Made by a program: the position numbers and the translations under genes
Assembly: GCA_030536555.1 (NCBI GenBank)
Contig: JAUNPU010000024.1
Location: forward strand, 1-53,380
Reading direction: 5' to 3'
From: Eubacteriales bacterium
GTDB taxonomy: Bacteria > Bacillota > Clostridia > Lachnospirales > Lachnospiraceae
Length of the DNA: 53,380 bases
Part shown: positions 16,041 to 23,879 of the stretch, piece by piece
Position numbering within the stretch: position 1 is the stretch's first letter
How the letters are laid out: each line of letters starts with the position of its first letter
Notes under the pieces: generated by a model
What the model was told of the DNA's origin: nothing
The model's database searches: none
What the model saw: the letters and a program-made list of their open reading frames with translations, nothing else

Positions 16041-17255
16041 TTATTCAGCTGTCAGGGAAATATTTTTATAATAATAATTCAAAATATCCTCGCATCTCCA
16101 CCCTTCTGCCGCCATGCTGTCAGCCCCCGCCTGGCTGAGTCCGTAGCCGTGGCCGCTGCCCCGGGCAATAACGCGGATTTTCTGCCCGATGCCGCCTGAC
16201 AGCAGCCCATTCTCCGCCGAGTCTGCTTCCAAGGTCTGATCTGAGCCCCGTTCTCCGCATTTCACCACCTCCAGCCTATAGCAGGCAGACGGCAGCCCCA
16301 GCGCATACTGCACCTCCTCCCCGGAATAGGTCCGGGCACCGATTTTGATCTGCTCCACATAGCCGGAAGCATCCTTTTTTACAATCTGAATCTGCCCCGG
16401 CAGCTGATCTGCCGACACCTGTCCAGCATCTGTGATCTGGCTGATACCTGCTGCAAACTCCTTCAGACTCCAGTCTGTCACATTCAGAAAGTCCGCCCGC
16501 TCAGTATCCCAGCTGCTCTCCACCGCCTGCAGATAGGGAAAATCCGCTTCCCCCCTGCGGGTTCTCCCGGCGCTCATACTGTGAAACAACGGCAATATAT
16601 AACGCCCGCCTGTGTTTTCCTGCCCTTCCCCGCCGCCTCTCTCCCGCATGACCAGTCCCCTCGTCTCCTGCACCGCCTGCTCACATCGCTCCAGCCGCTC
16701 CAGAATCCGTTCCCGCTTCTTCGGGTTCACGAAAATGTCCTGATCGATTGCCCCCAGATAATCCAGGTCCAGCTCCTCCTCATGAATCTCCGTCCGCCCT
16801 TCCATCAGGCGGCAGATGTAGGTGCGCGCAATCACCGCCTGGCACTTCAGTGCCTCCATCTGATAGTCCGGATCAATCTGACAGGCGATGACTCCGGGAA
16901 GATAATCCTCCAGACTCATGTAAGTGCGAAGATTCTGCCGCTCCACCAGAATATGACGCTCCGGCGCACTCCCAACTTCTGCCGATGCTTCCCCGTTCTG
17001 CTCCGGCACCTTTCCTGACGGCTCACTTACGGATTCCGCCTCTCCCGGCACTTCCCCTGACGTAGCACTTACGGATTCCGCCTCTCCCGACTCCCCAGCG
17101 TTTTCCCCGGGCAGCGTCCGCCCTGCATCCTCCGGCAGCACCTCCTTCTCCTCCTCCCTCACCGCTCCCTCTGCCCCCACCGCCCGCATCCACACAAGCG
17201 ACATTCCCCAGGGGAGCAGCAGGTAAATCACTGCCACAATCAGCCATTTCCGCAT
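16041..17255 (-). CDS. spoIID: SpoIID-like engulfment lytic transglycosylase homologue
   Basis: This 404-aa protein has an N-terminal membrane anchor (WLIVAVIYLLLPWGMSLVWM), a Glu/Gly/Ser-rich linker with repeated SGEVPGEAESVS motifs, then the SpoIID domain (MSLEDYLPGVIACQIDPDYQMEALKCQAVIARTYI through FHSMSAGRT to GSGHGYGLSQAGADSMA). SpoIID cleaves peptidoglycan to drive the engulfing membrane. In B. subtilis the motif around the catalytic Glu is of the form VASEMP; here the aligned residue is Gln in IACQID (codon CAG read directly). Either activity is lost or the active site differs in this lineage. The ribosome-binding site lies inside a perfect hairpin. Confidence 0.88.
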   Translation of the reverse strand: MRKWLIVAVIYLLLPWGMSLVWMRAVGAEGAVREEEKEVLPEDAGRTLPGENAGESGEAESVSATSGEVPGEAESVSEPSGKVPEQNGEASAEVGSAPERHILVERQNLRTYMSLEDYLPGVIACQIDPDYQMEALKCQAVIARTYICRLMEGRTEIHEEELDLDYLGAIDQDIFVNPKKRERILERLERCEQAVQETRGLVMRERGGGEGQENTGGRYILPLFHSMSAGRTRRGEADFPYLQAVESSWDTERADFLNVTDWSLKEFAAGISQITDAGQVSADQLPGQIQIVKKDASGYVEQIKIGARTYSGEEVQYALGLPSACYRLEVVKCGERGSDQTLEADSAENGLLSGGIGQKIRVIARGSGHGYGLSQAGADSMAAEGWRCEDILNYYYKNISLTAE

Positions 17256-17261
17256 AGAAAA

Positions 17262-17294
17262 ATCCCTCCATCGATATTCAATCTATGGAGGGAT
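17262..17294 (-). terminator. Hairpin: glgP terminator enclosing the spoIID ribosome-binding site
   Basis: Perfect 10-bp arms, ATCCCTCCAT at 17262-17271 and ATGGAGGGAT at 17285-17294, loop of 13. On the minus strand the stem ends in TTTTTCT, so it can terminate glgP transcripts. The downstream arm contains GGAGGG (17269-17264), eight bases before the spoIID ATG, so any transcript starting upstream would have that site sequestered. The upstream 70 bp to the glgP stop show no clear promoter. Confidence 0.75.
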
Positions 17295-17363
17295 CTCATA
17301 ACTTATTCCGGTTCTTTCAAACGGTCTGTCTTATCTCGTTCCGGCTCTCACGAACCGCTTCTC

Positions 17364-19823
17364 TTACATCTCGACTTTTACTTTCTCCAGATGCCAGATA
17401 TCTCTTACATACTCCTCGATGGTTCTGTCGGAGGTGAACTTGCCGCAGCATGCGGTGTTCATCATCGCCATTCTTGCCCATGCCTTCTCATCGCGGTAAG
17501 CGGTGTCGATGCGCTTCTGAGCCTCTGCGTACATCCGGAAATCCTTCAGGATGAAGTAGGTATCTGCACGGTCGCTGCTCTGGGTGTTCAGCAGGGAGTT
17601 GTAAATATCGCGGAACAGCTCCGGATTCTGCGGGGAGTAGTAACCGTTGATCAGCTGCATCAGCACGCGGCGGATGTCCTGATCGTTGTTGAAGATCTGC
17701 ATCGGATCATACTGGCGGTTGTGCTCTAACTCGATGATCTCATTGGAGGAGGTACCGAAGATAAATGCATTCTCCATGCCAACCTCTTCCACGATTTCCA
17801 CGTTTGCGCCGTCCATGGTGCCCAGGGTCGGTGCGCCATTCAGCATGAACTTCATGTTGCCGGTACCGGAAGCCTCTTTACTTGCGGTGGAAATCTGCTC
17901 GCTGACATCAGCTGCAGCGAAGATCCACTCTGCGTTGGATACACGGTAGTCCTCGATAAATACGACCTTGATCTTGCCGTTAATGGACTTATCGTTGTTG
18001 ATCACATCTGCTACGGAGTTGATCAGCTTGATGGTCAGTTTCGCACGCTTATAGCCTGCTGCTGCCTTCGCACCGAAAATGAAGGTTCTCGGAACCATAT
18101 CCATGTTCGGGTTATCCTTCAGCTGATTGTATAAGTACATCACGTGCAGAATGTTCATCAGCTGACGCTTGTACTCGTGGAGACGCTTTACCTGTACATC
18201 GAAGATGGAACGCGGGTCCACGTCGATGCCATTGTGCTCCTTGATGTATTTCGCCAGACGCACCTTGTTCTGATACTTGATGTTCATGAACTCGTGCTGG
18301 CACTTCTCGTCATCCACATACAGCTTCAGCTTGCTGATAGCCGGCAGGTCGGTGATCCACTCGTCGCCGATCTTGGAGGTAACCCAGTCAGCTAAGAGCG
18401 GGTTGCCGTGCAGCAGGAAACGTCTCTGGGTGATGCCGTTGGTCTTGTTGTTGAACTTGTTCGGCATCATCTCGTAGAAGTCCTTCAGCTCCTGATTCTT
18501 CAGAATCTCGGTGTGCAGCTGTGCAACGCCGTTGACGGAGAAGCTGCCTGCGATTGCCATGTGAGCCATCTTCACCTGACCGTCGTAGATGATTGCCATC
18601 TTGGCAACCTTCTGCTGGTTGCCCGGGTACATCTGCTGGATCTGGTTGATGAACCGGCGGTTGATCTCCTCAACAATCTGGTAAATACGCGGAAGCAGTC
18701 TGGAGAACAGCTCGATCGGCCATTTTTCCAGTGCCTCGGACATGATGGTGTGGTTGGTGTAAGCACAGGTCTTGGTGGTTACATCCCATGCCTCCTCCCA
18801 GGTCAGACCGTAATCGTCTAACAGGATACGCATCAACTCTGCAACTGCTACCGTCGGATGGGTATCATTTAACTGGAATACATTCTTCTCGTAGAACTTG
18901 CGGATATCGTCGTGGTTCTCCATGTATTTCAGCACTGCACGCTGTACGCTTGCAGAAATGAAGAAATACTGCTGTCTTAAGCGCAGCTCCTTGCCGGAGT
19001 AGTGGTTATCATTCGGGTACAGGACCTCACAGATATTCTTTGCCAGGTTCTCCTGCTCCACTGCCTTCTGATAATCACCGCGGTCAAATGCGTCTAAGTT
19101 GAAGGTGTTGATCGGCTGTGCATCCCAGATTCTTAAGGTGTTGACCACGTTGTTGCCGTAGCCCACGATCGGCAGGTCATAGGGAACTGCCATAACAGAC
19201 TGGTAGCCCTCCTGCACGAACTTCTCGCGGCCGTTCTCCCAGATGGTCTTCACGTAACCGCCGAATTTAACCTCGGTTGCATACTCGGAGCGGCGAACCT
19301 CAAATGGGTTGCCGTCCTTTAACCACTCATCCGGAACCTCGATCTGATAACCATTTTCAATCTTCTGCTTGAACATACCGTAACGGTAGCGGATACCGCA
19401 GCCGTATGCCGGATAGCCCAGAGTTGCCAGAGAATCCAGGAAGCATGCTGCCAGACGGCCCAGACCGCCGTTGCCCAGTGCGGCATCCGGCTCCTGGTCC
19501 TCAATCAGGTTTAAGTCAAATCCCATCTCGTCCAGAGCTTCCTTGATCTCCTTCTGTGCCATAAGGTTGATGATGTTGTTGCCCAGCGCACGTCCCATCA
19601 AGAACTCCATGGACAGGTAGTACACAGTCTTCACATCCTGCTTCTCGTACTCCTTGTGAGTTGCGATCCACTCGTCAATGATGACGTCCTTCACCGCATA
19701 AGCCACTGCCTGGAACACCTGTGCCGGTGATGCCTCGTCAATGGTCTTGCGGAACAGGCTCTTCACGTTGTAGACAACGTCTTTTTTAAATGTTTCCTTG
19801 TCAAATCCAAATTCCTTATTCAT
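17364..19823 (-). CDS. glgP: Glycogen/maltodextrin phosphorylase
   Basis: This 819-aa GT35 phosphorylase releases glucose-1-phosphate from alpha-1,4 glucan ends. Family segments are clear: DAALGNGGLGRLAACFLDSLATL in the N-terminal half, RRFLLHGNP, VKRLHEYKRQLMN, and EASGTGNMKFMLNG carrying the pyridoxal-phosphate lysine. It starts after CAGGAGGAAAGAGG. It is 49 bp downstream of ileS with no terminator or promoter seen between them, so the T-box leader may also control it. It completes a glycogen set with glgC, glgD and the debranching enzyme elsewhere in the window. Confidence 0.97.
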   Translation of the reverse strand: MNKEFGFDKETFKKDVVYNVKSLFRKTIDEASPAQVFQAVAYAVKDVIIDEWIATHKEYEKQDVKTVYYLSMEFLMGRALGNNIINLMAQKEIKEALDEMGFDLNLIEDQEPDAALGNGGLGRLAACFLDSLATLGYPAYGCGIRYRYGMFKQKIENGYQIEVPDEWLKDGNPFEVRRSEYATEVKFGGYVKTIWENGREKFVQEGYQSVMAVPYDLPIVGYGNNVVNTLRIWDAQPINTFNLDAFDRGDYQKAVEQENLAKNICEVLYPNDNHYSGKELRLRQQYFFISASVQRAVLKYMENHDDIRKFYEKNVFQLNDTHPTVAVAELMRILLDDYGLTWEEAWDVTTKTCAYTNHTIMSEALEKWPIELFSRLLPRIYQIVEEINRRFINQIQQMYPGNQQKVAKMAIIYDGQVKMAHMAIAGSFSVNGVAQLHTEILKNQELKDFYEMMPNKFNNKTNGITQRRFLLHGNPLLADWVTSKIGDEWITDLPAISKLKLYVDDEKCQHEFMNIKYQNKVRLAKYIKEHNGIDVDPRSIFDVQVKRLHEYKRQLMNILHVMYLYNQLKDNPNMDMVPRTFIFGAKAAAGYKRAKLTIKLINSVADVINNDKSINGKIKVVFIEDYRVSNAEWIFAAADVSEQISTASKEASGTGNMKFMLNGAPTLGTMDGANVEIVEEVGMENAFIFGTSSNEIIELEHNRQYDPMQIFNNDQDIRRVLMQLINGYYSPQNPELFRDIYNSLLNTQSSDRADTYFILKDFRMYAEAQKRIDTAYRDEKAWARMAMMNTACCGKFTSDRTIEEYVRDIWHLEKVKVEM

Positions 19824-19872
19824 ACTGCCTCTTTCCTCCTGCTTACGCTGAAATTCTCTGCTGCATGTGTTA

Positions 19873-22800
19873 TTAGTTGCAGTCAGACTTCTCCACGCCT
19901 AACATAACCTTCTCGCCGTTGATGTTCCATTCCTTGGTAAATCCACCCATAGCCCCCAAATGGATGTAATCTGCCAGAACCTCACTCTTGATGGTGTCTG
20001 CGTGGGCTTTCAGGATCTCAGCGATCTTGTCATTGGTATCCTGGTATACATTGATATGGTCAGTTACCTGGAAGTCTGCCTCCTTGCGCATGGTCTGAAT
20101 CTTGCTGACCAGCTCGCGGACGAAGCCTTCCTCAATCAGCTCCGGTGTCAGTCTGGTATCCAGTGCCACCGTCACCTTGTTATCCCCCTCAGATACATAA
20201 CCTTCGGTCTGTGCCATGTCGATCAGCAGGTCTTCCTCTTTCAAGACTACCAGTTCGCCGCCAAAGTCGAACTTCAGCGCTCCCTCAGCCTTCAGAGTAT
20301 CCATAGCTGCATTGCCGTCGATCTCGGCCAGTGCCTTGCGGATGTTGCCCAGCTGCTTGCCGTACTTCGGTCCTACGGTCTTCAGCTGCGGTTTGAAGCT
20401 ATAAGAAGTAAAGTTGCGGACATCCTCCACGAACTCTACAGACTTCACGTTCAGTTCATCCTCGATGATCTCCACGTAGAACTCGGACAGATCATGATCT
20501 GCCTTCACATACATCTTGCCGATCGGCTGGCGGTTCTTGATATTTGCCGTATTTCTGGCAGCACGGCCAAGTACCACAATATCCAGTACCTCGTCCATAT
20601 CCTCTTCCAGCTTCTTGTTGATGTGCTCCTCGCAAACCTCCGGGAAGTCACACAGATGCACGCTCTCCGGTGCGCTCGCGTCGATATTTCTCACCAGATT
20701 CTGGTAAATATCCTCGGTCATGAACGGAATCATCGGAGCAGCCGCTTTGGCGATGGTCACCAGTGCGGTGTACAGAGTCATGTAGGCATTGATCTTATCC
20801 TGCTCCATACCCTTCGCCCAGAAACGCTCACGGCTTCTTCTTACATACCAGTTACTCATGTCATCCACGAACTCCTGCAGCGCTCTTGCAGTCTCCGGAA
20901 TCCGGTAGTTTGCCAGATTGTCGTCAACCGCCTTCACGGTGGAATTCAGCTTGGATAAGAGCCACTTATCCATAACCGGCAGTTTGTCATATTCCAGTGT
21001 ATATTTGGTAGCGTCAAAATTATCAATATTCGCATACAGCACGAAAAATGCATAGGTATTCCACAGAGTACCCATGAACTTGCGCTGTCCTTCCTGAACA
21101 GCCTTGCCATGGAAGCGGTTCGGCAGCCACGGTGCGCTGTTGATGTAGAAGTACCAGCGGATCGCATCTGCGCCGTAGGTCTCCAGTGCATCGAACGGAT
21201 CCACCGCATTGCCCTTGGACTTACTCATCTTCTGTCCGTTCTCATCCTGAACATGACCCAGCACGATAACATTCTTGTACGGTGCCTTGTTGAAGATCAG
21301 GGTAGAGATTGCAAGCAGGGAGTAGAACCATCCACGGGTCTGGTCCACTGCCTCGGAAATGAAATCTGCCGGGAACTGCTGCTCAAACAGGTCCTTGTTC
21401 TCAAACGGATAATGATGCTGTGCAAACGGCATGGAGCCGGAATCGAACCAGCAGTCGATAACCTCCGGCACACGCTTCATCTGCTTGCCGCATTTCGGAC
21501 AGGTGATGGTCACGTTGTCGATAAACGGGCGGTGCAGCTCAATATCATCCGGGCAGTTGGGTGACATGCTCTTCAGTTCTTCAATGCTTCCGATGGAATG
21601 CTGCTCACCGCACTCACACTCCCAGATATTCAGCGGGGTGCCCCAGTAACGGTTACGGCTTACGCCCCAGTCCTGAACATTTTCCAGCCAGTCGCCGAAA
21701 CGTCCCTTGCCGATGCTCTCCGGAATCCAGTTGATGGTGTTGTTGTTGCGGATCAGGTCATCCTTCACAGCGGTCATCTTGATGAACCAGGACTCTCTTG
21801 CGTAGTAGATCAGCGGAGTATCACATCTCCAGCAGTGGGGGTAGCTGTGCTCGAACTTCGGAGCAGAGAACAGCAGTCCCTTATCCTCCAGCGCCTGCAG
21901 TACCAGCGGATCAGCCTTCTTCACAAATACGCCTTCCCACGGAGTCTCTTTGGTCATATCGCCCTTGGCGTCAACCAGCTGTACAAACGGCAGATCGTAC
22001 TTTCTGCCCACCTTGGAGTCGTCCTCACCAAATGCCGGTGCAATGTGTACCACGCCGGTACCATCGGTCAGGGTTACATAATTGTCACATACTACATAGA
22101 ATGCTTTCTTGCGCTGCTTCTCGCAGATTGCCACAGCACAGTCAAACAGCGGCTCGTACTCCTTGTACTCCAAGTCTTTGCCCCTGTAGCTTTCCAGTAC
22201 GGTGTACTCACCCTCTAACACGGTGTCACACAGAGCCTCTGCCATGTAGTAGGTGTAGTCGCCATTCTGAACCTTCACATAGGTCTCGTCCGGATTTACG
22301 CAGAGTGCCACGTTGGACGGCAGGGTCCACGGTGTGGTGGTCCATGCCAGAATGTAGGCATCCTCGCCCTTTACCTTGAAGCGTGCGATTGCGGAACGCT
22401 CTTTCACGTCCTTATATCCCTGCGCCACCTCGTGGGAGGACAGCGGGGTACCGCAGCGCGGGCAGTAAGGAACGATCTTGAAGCCCTTGTAGAGCAGTCC
22501 CTTCTCCCAGATCTGCTTCAGTGCCCACCACTCAGACTCGATAAAGTCATTGTGATAGGTAACATACGGATCATTCATATCAGCCCAGAAACCAACAGTG
22601 CCGGAGAAATCCTCCCACATGCCCTTGTATTTCCAGACGCTCTCTTTACAGTGCTCGATAAACGGCTCCAGACCGTATTCCTCGATCTGCTCCTTGCCGT
22701 CCAGACCCAGCATCTTCTCCACTTCCAGCTCTACCGGAAGACCGTGGGTATCCCATCCTGCCTTACGGGGAACCATGTAGCCTTTCATGGTACGGTAGCG

Positions 22801-23007
22801 GGGAATCATGTCCTTGATGACACGGGTCAGCACGTGACCGATATGCGGCTTGCCGTTTGCAGTCGGCGGACCGTCGTAGAAGGTGTAGGTCTCACCCTCT
22901 TTTCTGGAATCCATGCTCTTCTGGAAGATCTGATTGTCATCCCAGAACTTCTCAACTTTTTTCTCGCGTTCCACGAAGTTGAGACTTGTAGGTACTTTGT
23001 CGTACAT
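19873..23007 (-). CDS. ileS: Isoleucyl-tRNA synthetase, IleS2 type
   Basis: This 1044-aa class I synthetase charges tRNA-Ile. The signature HIGH is at 55-58 (NGKPHIGHVL) and the KMSKS loop is QKMSKSKGNAVDPFD. The editing domain carries the Thr-rich WTTTPWTLPSNVAL. The length, the start MYDKVPTSLNFVEREKKVEKFW, and the WDTHGLPVELEVEK segment place it in the eukaryote-like IleS2 clade, many members of which are naturally mupirocin tolerant; tolerance here is an inference. Expression is controlled by the upstream T-box leader. A tRNA-binding C-terminal region follows the anticodon-binding domain. Confidence 0.97.
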   Translation of the reverse strand: MYDKVPTSLNFVEREKKVEKFWDDNQIFQKSMDSRKEGETYTFYDGPPTANGKPHIGHVLTRVIKDMIPRYRTMKGYMVPRKAGWDTHGLPVELEVEKMLGLDGKEQIEEYGLEPFIEHCKESVWKYKGMWEDFSGTVGFWADMNDPYVTYHNDFIESEWWALKQIWEKGLLYKGFKIVPYCPRCGTPLSSHEVAQGYKDVKERSAIARFKVKGEDAYILAWTTTPWTLPSNVALCVNPDETYVKVQNGDYTYYMAEALCDTVLEGEYTVLESYRGKDLEYKEYEPLFDCAVAICEKQRKKAFYVVCDNYVTLTDGTGVVHIAPAFGEDDSKVGRKYDLPFVQLVDAKGDMTKETPWEGVFVKKADPLVLQALEDKGLLFSAPKFEHSYPHCWRCDTPLIYYARESWFIKMTAVKDDLIRNNNTINWIPESIGKGRFGDWLENVQDWGVSRNRYWGTPLNIWECECGEQHSIGSIEELKSMSPNCPDDIELHRPFIDNVTITCPKCGKQMKRVPEVIDCWFDSGSMPFAQHHYPFENKDLFEQQFPADFISEAVDQTRGWFYSLLAISTLIFNKAPYKNVIVLGHVQDENGQKMSKSKGNAVDPFDALETYGADAIRWYFYINSAPWLPNRFHGKAVQEGQRKFMGTLWNTYAFFVLYANIDNFDATKYTLEYDKLPVMDKWLLSKLNSTVKAVDDNLANYRIPETARALQEFVDDMSNWYVRRSRERFWAKGMEQDKINAYMTLYTALVTIAKAAAPMIPFMTEDIYQNLVRNIDASAPESVHLCDFPEVCEEHINKKLEEDMDEVLDIVVLGRAARNTANIKNRQPIGKMYVKADHDLSEFYVEIIEDELNVKSVEFVEDVRNFTSYSFKPQLKTVGPKYGKQLGNIRKALAEIDGNAAMDTLKAEGALKFDFGGELVVLKEEDLLIDMAQTEGYVSEGDNKVTVALDTRLTPELIEEGFVRELVSKIQTMRKEADFQVTDHINVYQDTNDKIAEILKAHADTIKSEVLADYIHLGAMGGFTKEWNINGEKVMLGVEKSDCN

Positions 23008-23325
23008 GTCTTTTGACCTCCAATCTTTGTCGTGCGCAGCATCCAGTTGTGGGAAATAATGATTCTATACTATTGTAAGAAACAAAAAAGCCCTTCCCTG
23101 CGAACAGGAAAAGAGCCGATTGATCTCGTTTAACCACCTATTACTGCATACTGACATATGAGTTCCTGTTAACGGAGGAAATCCGGCGGGGCTTACTTGC
23201 GTTCAGCCTGCAACTCGGGAGGGATCTTCATACTTCTCTATACTTGCTCCGGGCTCACACCATCCCCGGCTCGCTGAGGCGTTCTAAAGAGACTACTGTC
23301 TCCGTCTGGGTTTTTGCAATATTCC
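23008..23325 (-). promoter_or_regulatory. T-box riboswitch leader of ileS (Ile)
   Basis: Reading the minus strand, the leader contains a long stem I region with a candidate isoleucine specifier ATC (plus strand GAT at 23223-23225). The T-box antiterminator motif AGGTGGTTAAACGAG (23139-23125) follows. Then comes a terminator stem GGCTCTTTTCCTG / CAGGGAAGGGC with TTTTTTG (23117-23084). Uncharged tRNA-Ile is expected to pair with the specifier and T-box and prevent termination. The specifier was picked by position and matches the downstream gene; a structural alignment was not made. Confidence 0.88.
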
Positions 23326-23331
23326 TTTATT

Positions 23332-23360
23332 ATTATAGAGATTTGGCTGTTGATTGTCAA
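23332..23360 (-). promoter_or_regulatory. Promoter of the T-box-ileS transcript
   Basis: Minus strand TTGACA (23360-23355), 17 nt, TATAAT (23337-23332): a perfect consensus. Transcription should start near 23325, giving the T-box leader its full length. Confidence 0.9.
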
Positions 23361-23401
23361 GGGCGGGTGAGGGGATTTGGGTTAAAACTTTCCCTTCCTG
23401 T

Positions 23402-23667
23402 TTGGACAATTATCCCCTGTTTTGCCTCATAATTGTCCAATCCCTCTTCCAAAGCGCCTGAAAACGCCTCAAATTCTGGCTTTAGCACCCTGTTTTGGAC
23501 AATTTTCGCCTCTACACACCTGTCCATGTCCAAAAATTCTGAAATTTTGGACATGAACGGGGCATTTTGGGTATTTATTGTCCAAAACAGGCTCTTAAAG
23601 CTGATTTTCATCAAGGATTTGCGTGAAATTGGACAATTTTCGCCTGAAAACGCCCTTTATTGTCCAA
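23402..23667. repeat. Four-module TTGGACAAT inverted-repeat element, copy A
   Basis: Four paired motifs, each TTGGACAAT or a close variant and its inverse 30 nt later: 23402/23432, 23495/23525 (second half CATGTCCAA), 23547/23577 (first half TTGGACATG), 23629/23659. Module starts are 93, 52 and 82 nt apart. The first module has perfect 10-bp arms, and the inner CATGTCCAAAA/TTTTGGACATG pair is a perfect 11-bp hairpin nested in 15-bp outer arms (23489-23503 / 23577-23591). CGCCTGAAAACGCC also occurs twice (23455-23468, 23641-23654). It lies between the ileS and pncB promoters. The short open frames through it arise from the palindromes on both strands. Copy B is at 45017-45271. Function unknown. 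Confidence 0.85.
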
Positions 23668-23787
23668 AACGTGTCTGCATCCGCCACCAGGAACTGATTG
23701 TACTCCGCCAGCCGGTCTCGCTGCCTGCCCTCAGAGAATTTCTCACCTCCAGCCGGCATTTGCTTTGATATTTAATTAACAATCTAT

Positions 23788-23864
23788 TTGTATTTTTCAG
23801 CCAACAGTGTTATACTACAAAAAATTTCCAAATAATTTACATCTATTTTACAAATACCAAATAG
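23788..23864 (+). promoter_or_regulatory. pncB promoter and candidate operator
   Basis: TTGTAT (23788-23793), 17 nt, TATACT (23811-23816) forms a plausible sigma-A promoter. Downstream, CTATTT (23843-23848) and AAATAG (23859-23864) form an inverted repeat ending five bases before the AGGAG ribosome-binding site. It could be a niacin-responsive operator, but I cannot match it to a known motif. Confidence 0.5.
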
Positions 23865-23879
23865 CAAGGAGACACTACT

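Noticed and set aside
19960..22218. Several long plus-strand frames antisense to ileS
   Set aside because: They are shadows of the GC-richer third codon positions of ileS, which is fully supported by motifs.
23357..23768. Short open frames on both strands in the interval before pncB (85 and 111 residues)
   Set aside because: Both strands give similar peptides because the DNA is palindromic. Codon bias and ribosome-binding sites are lacking, so I treat the region as a repeat element.
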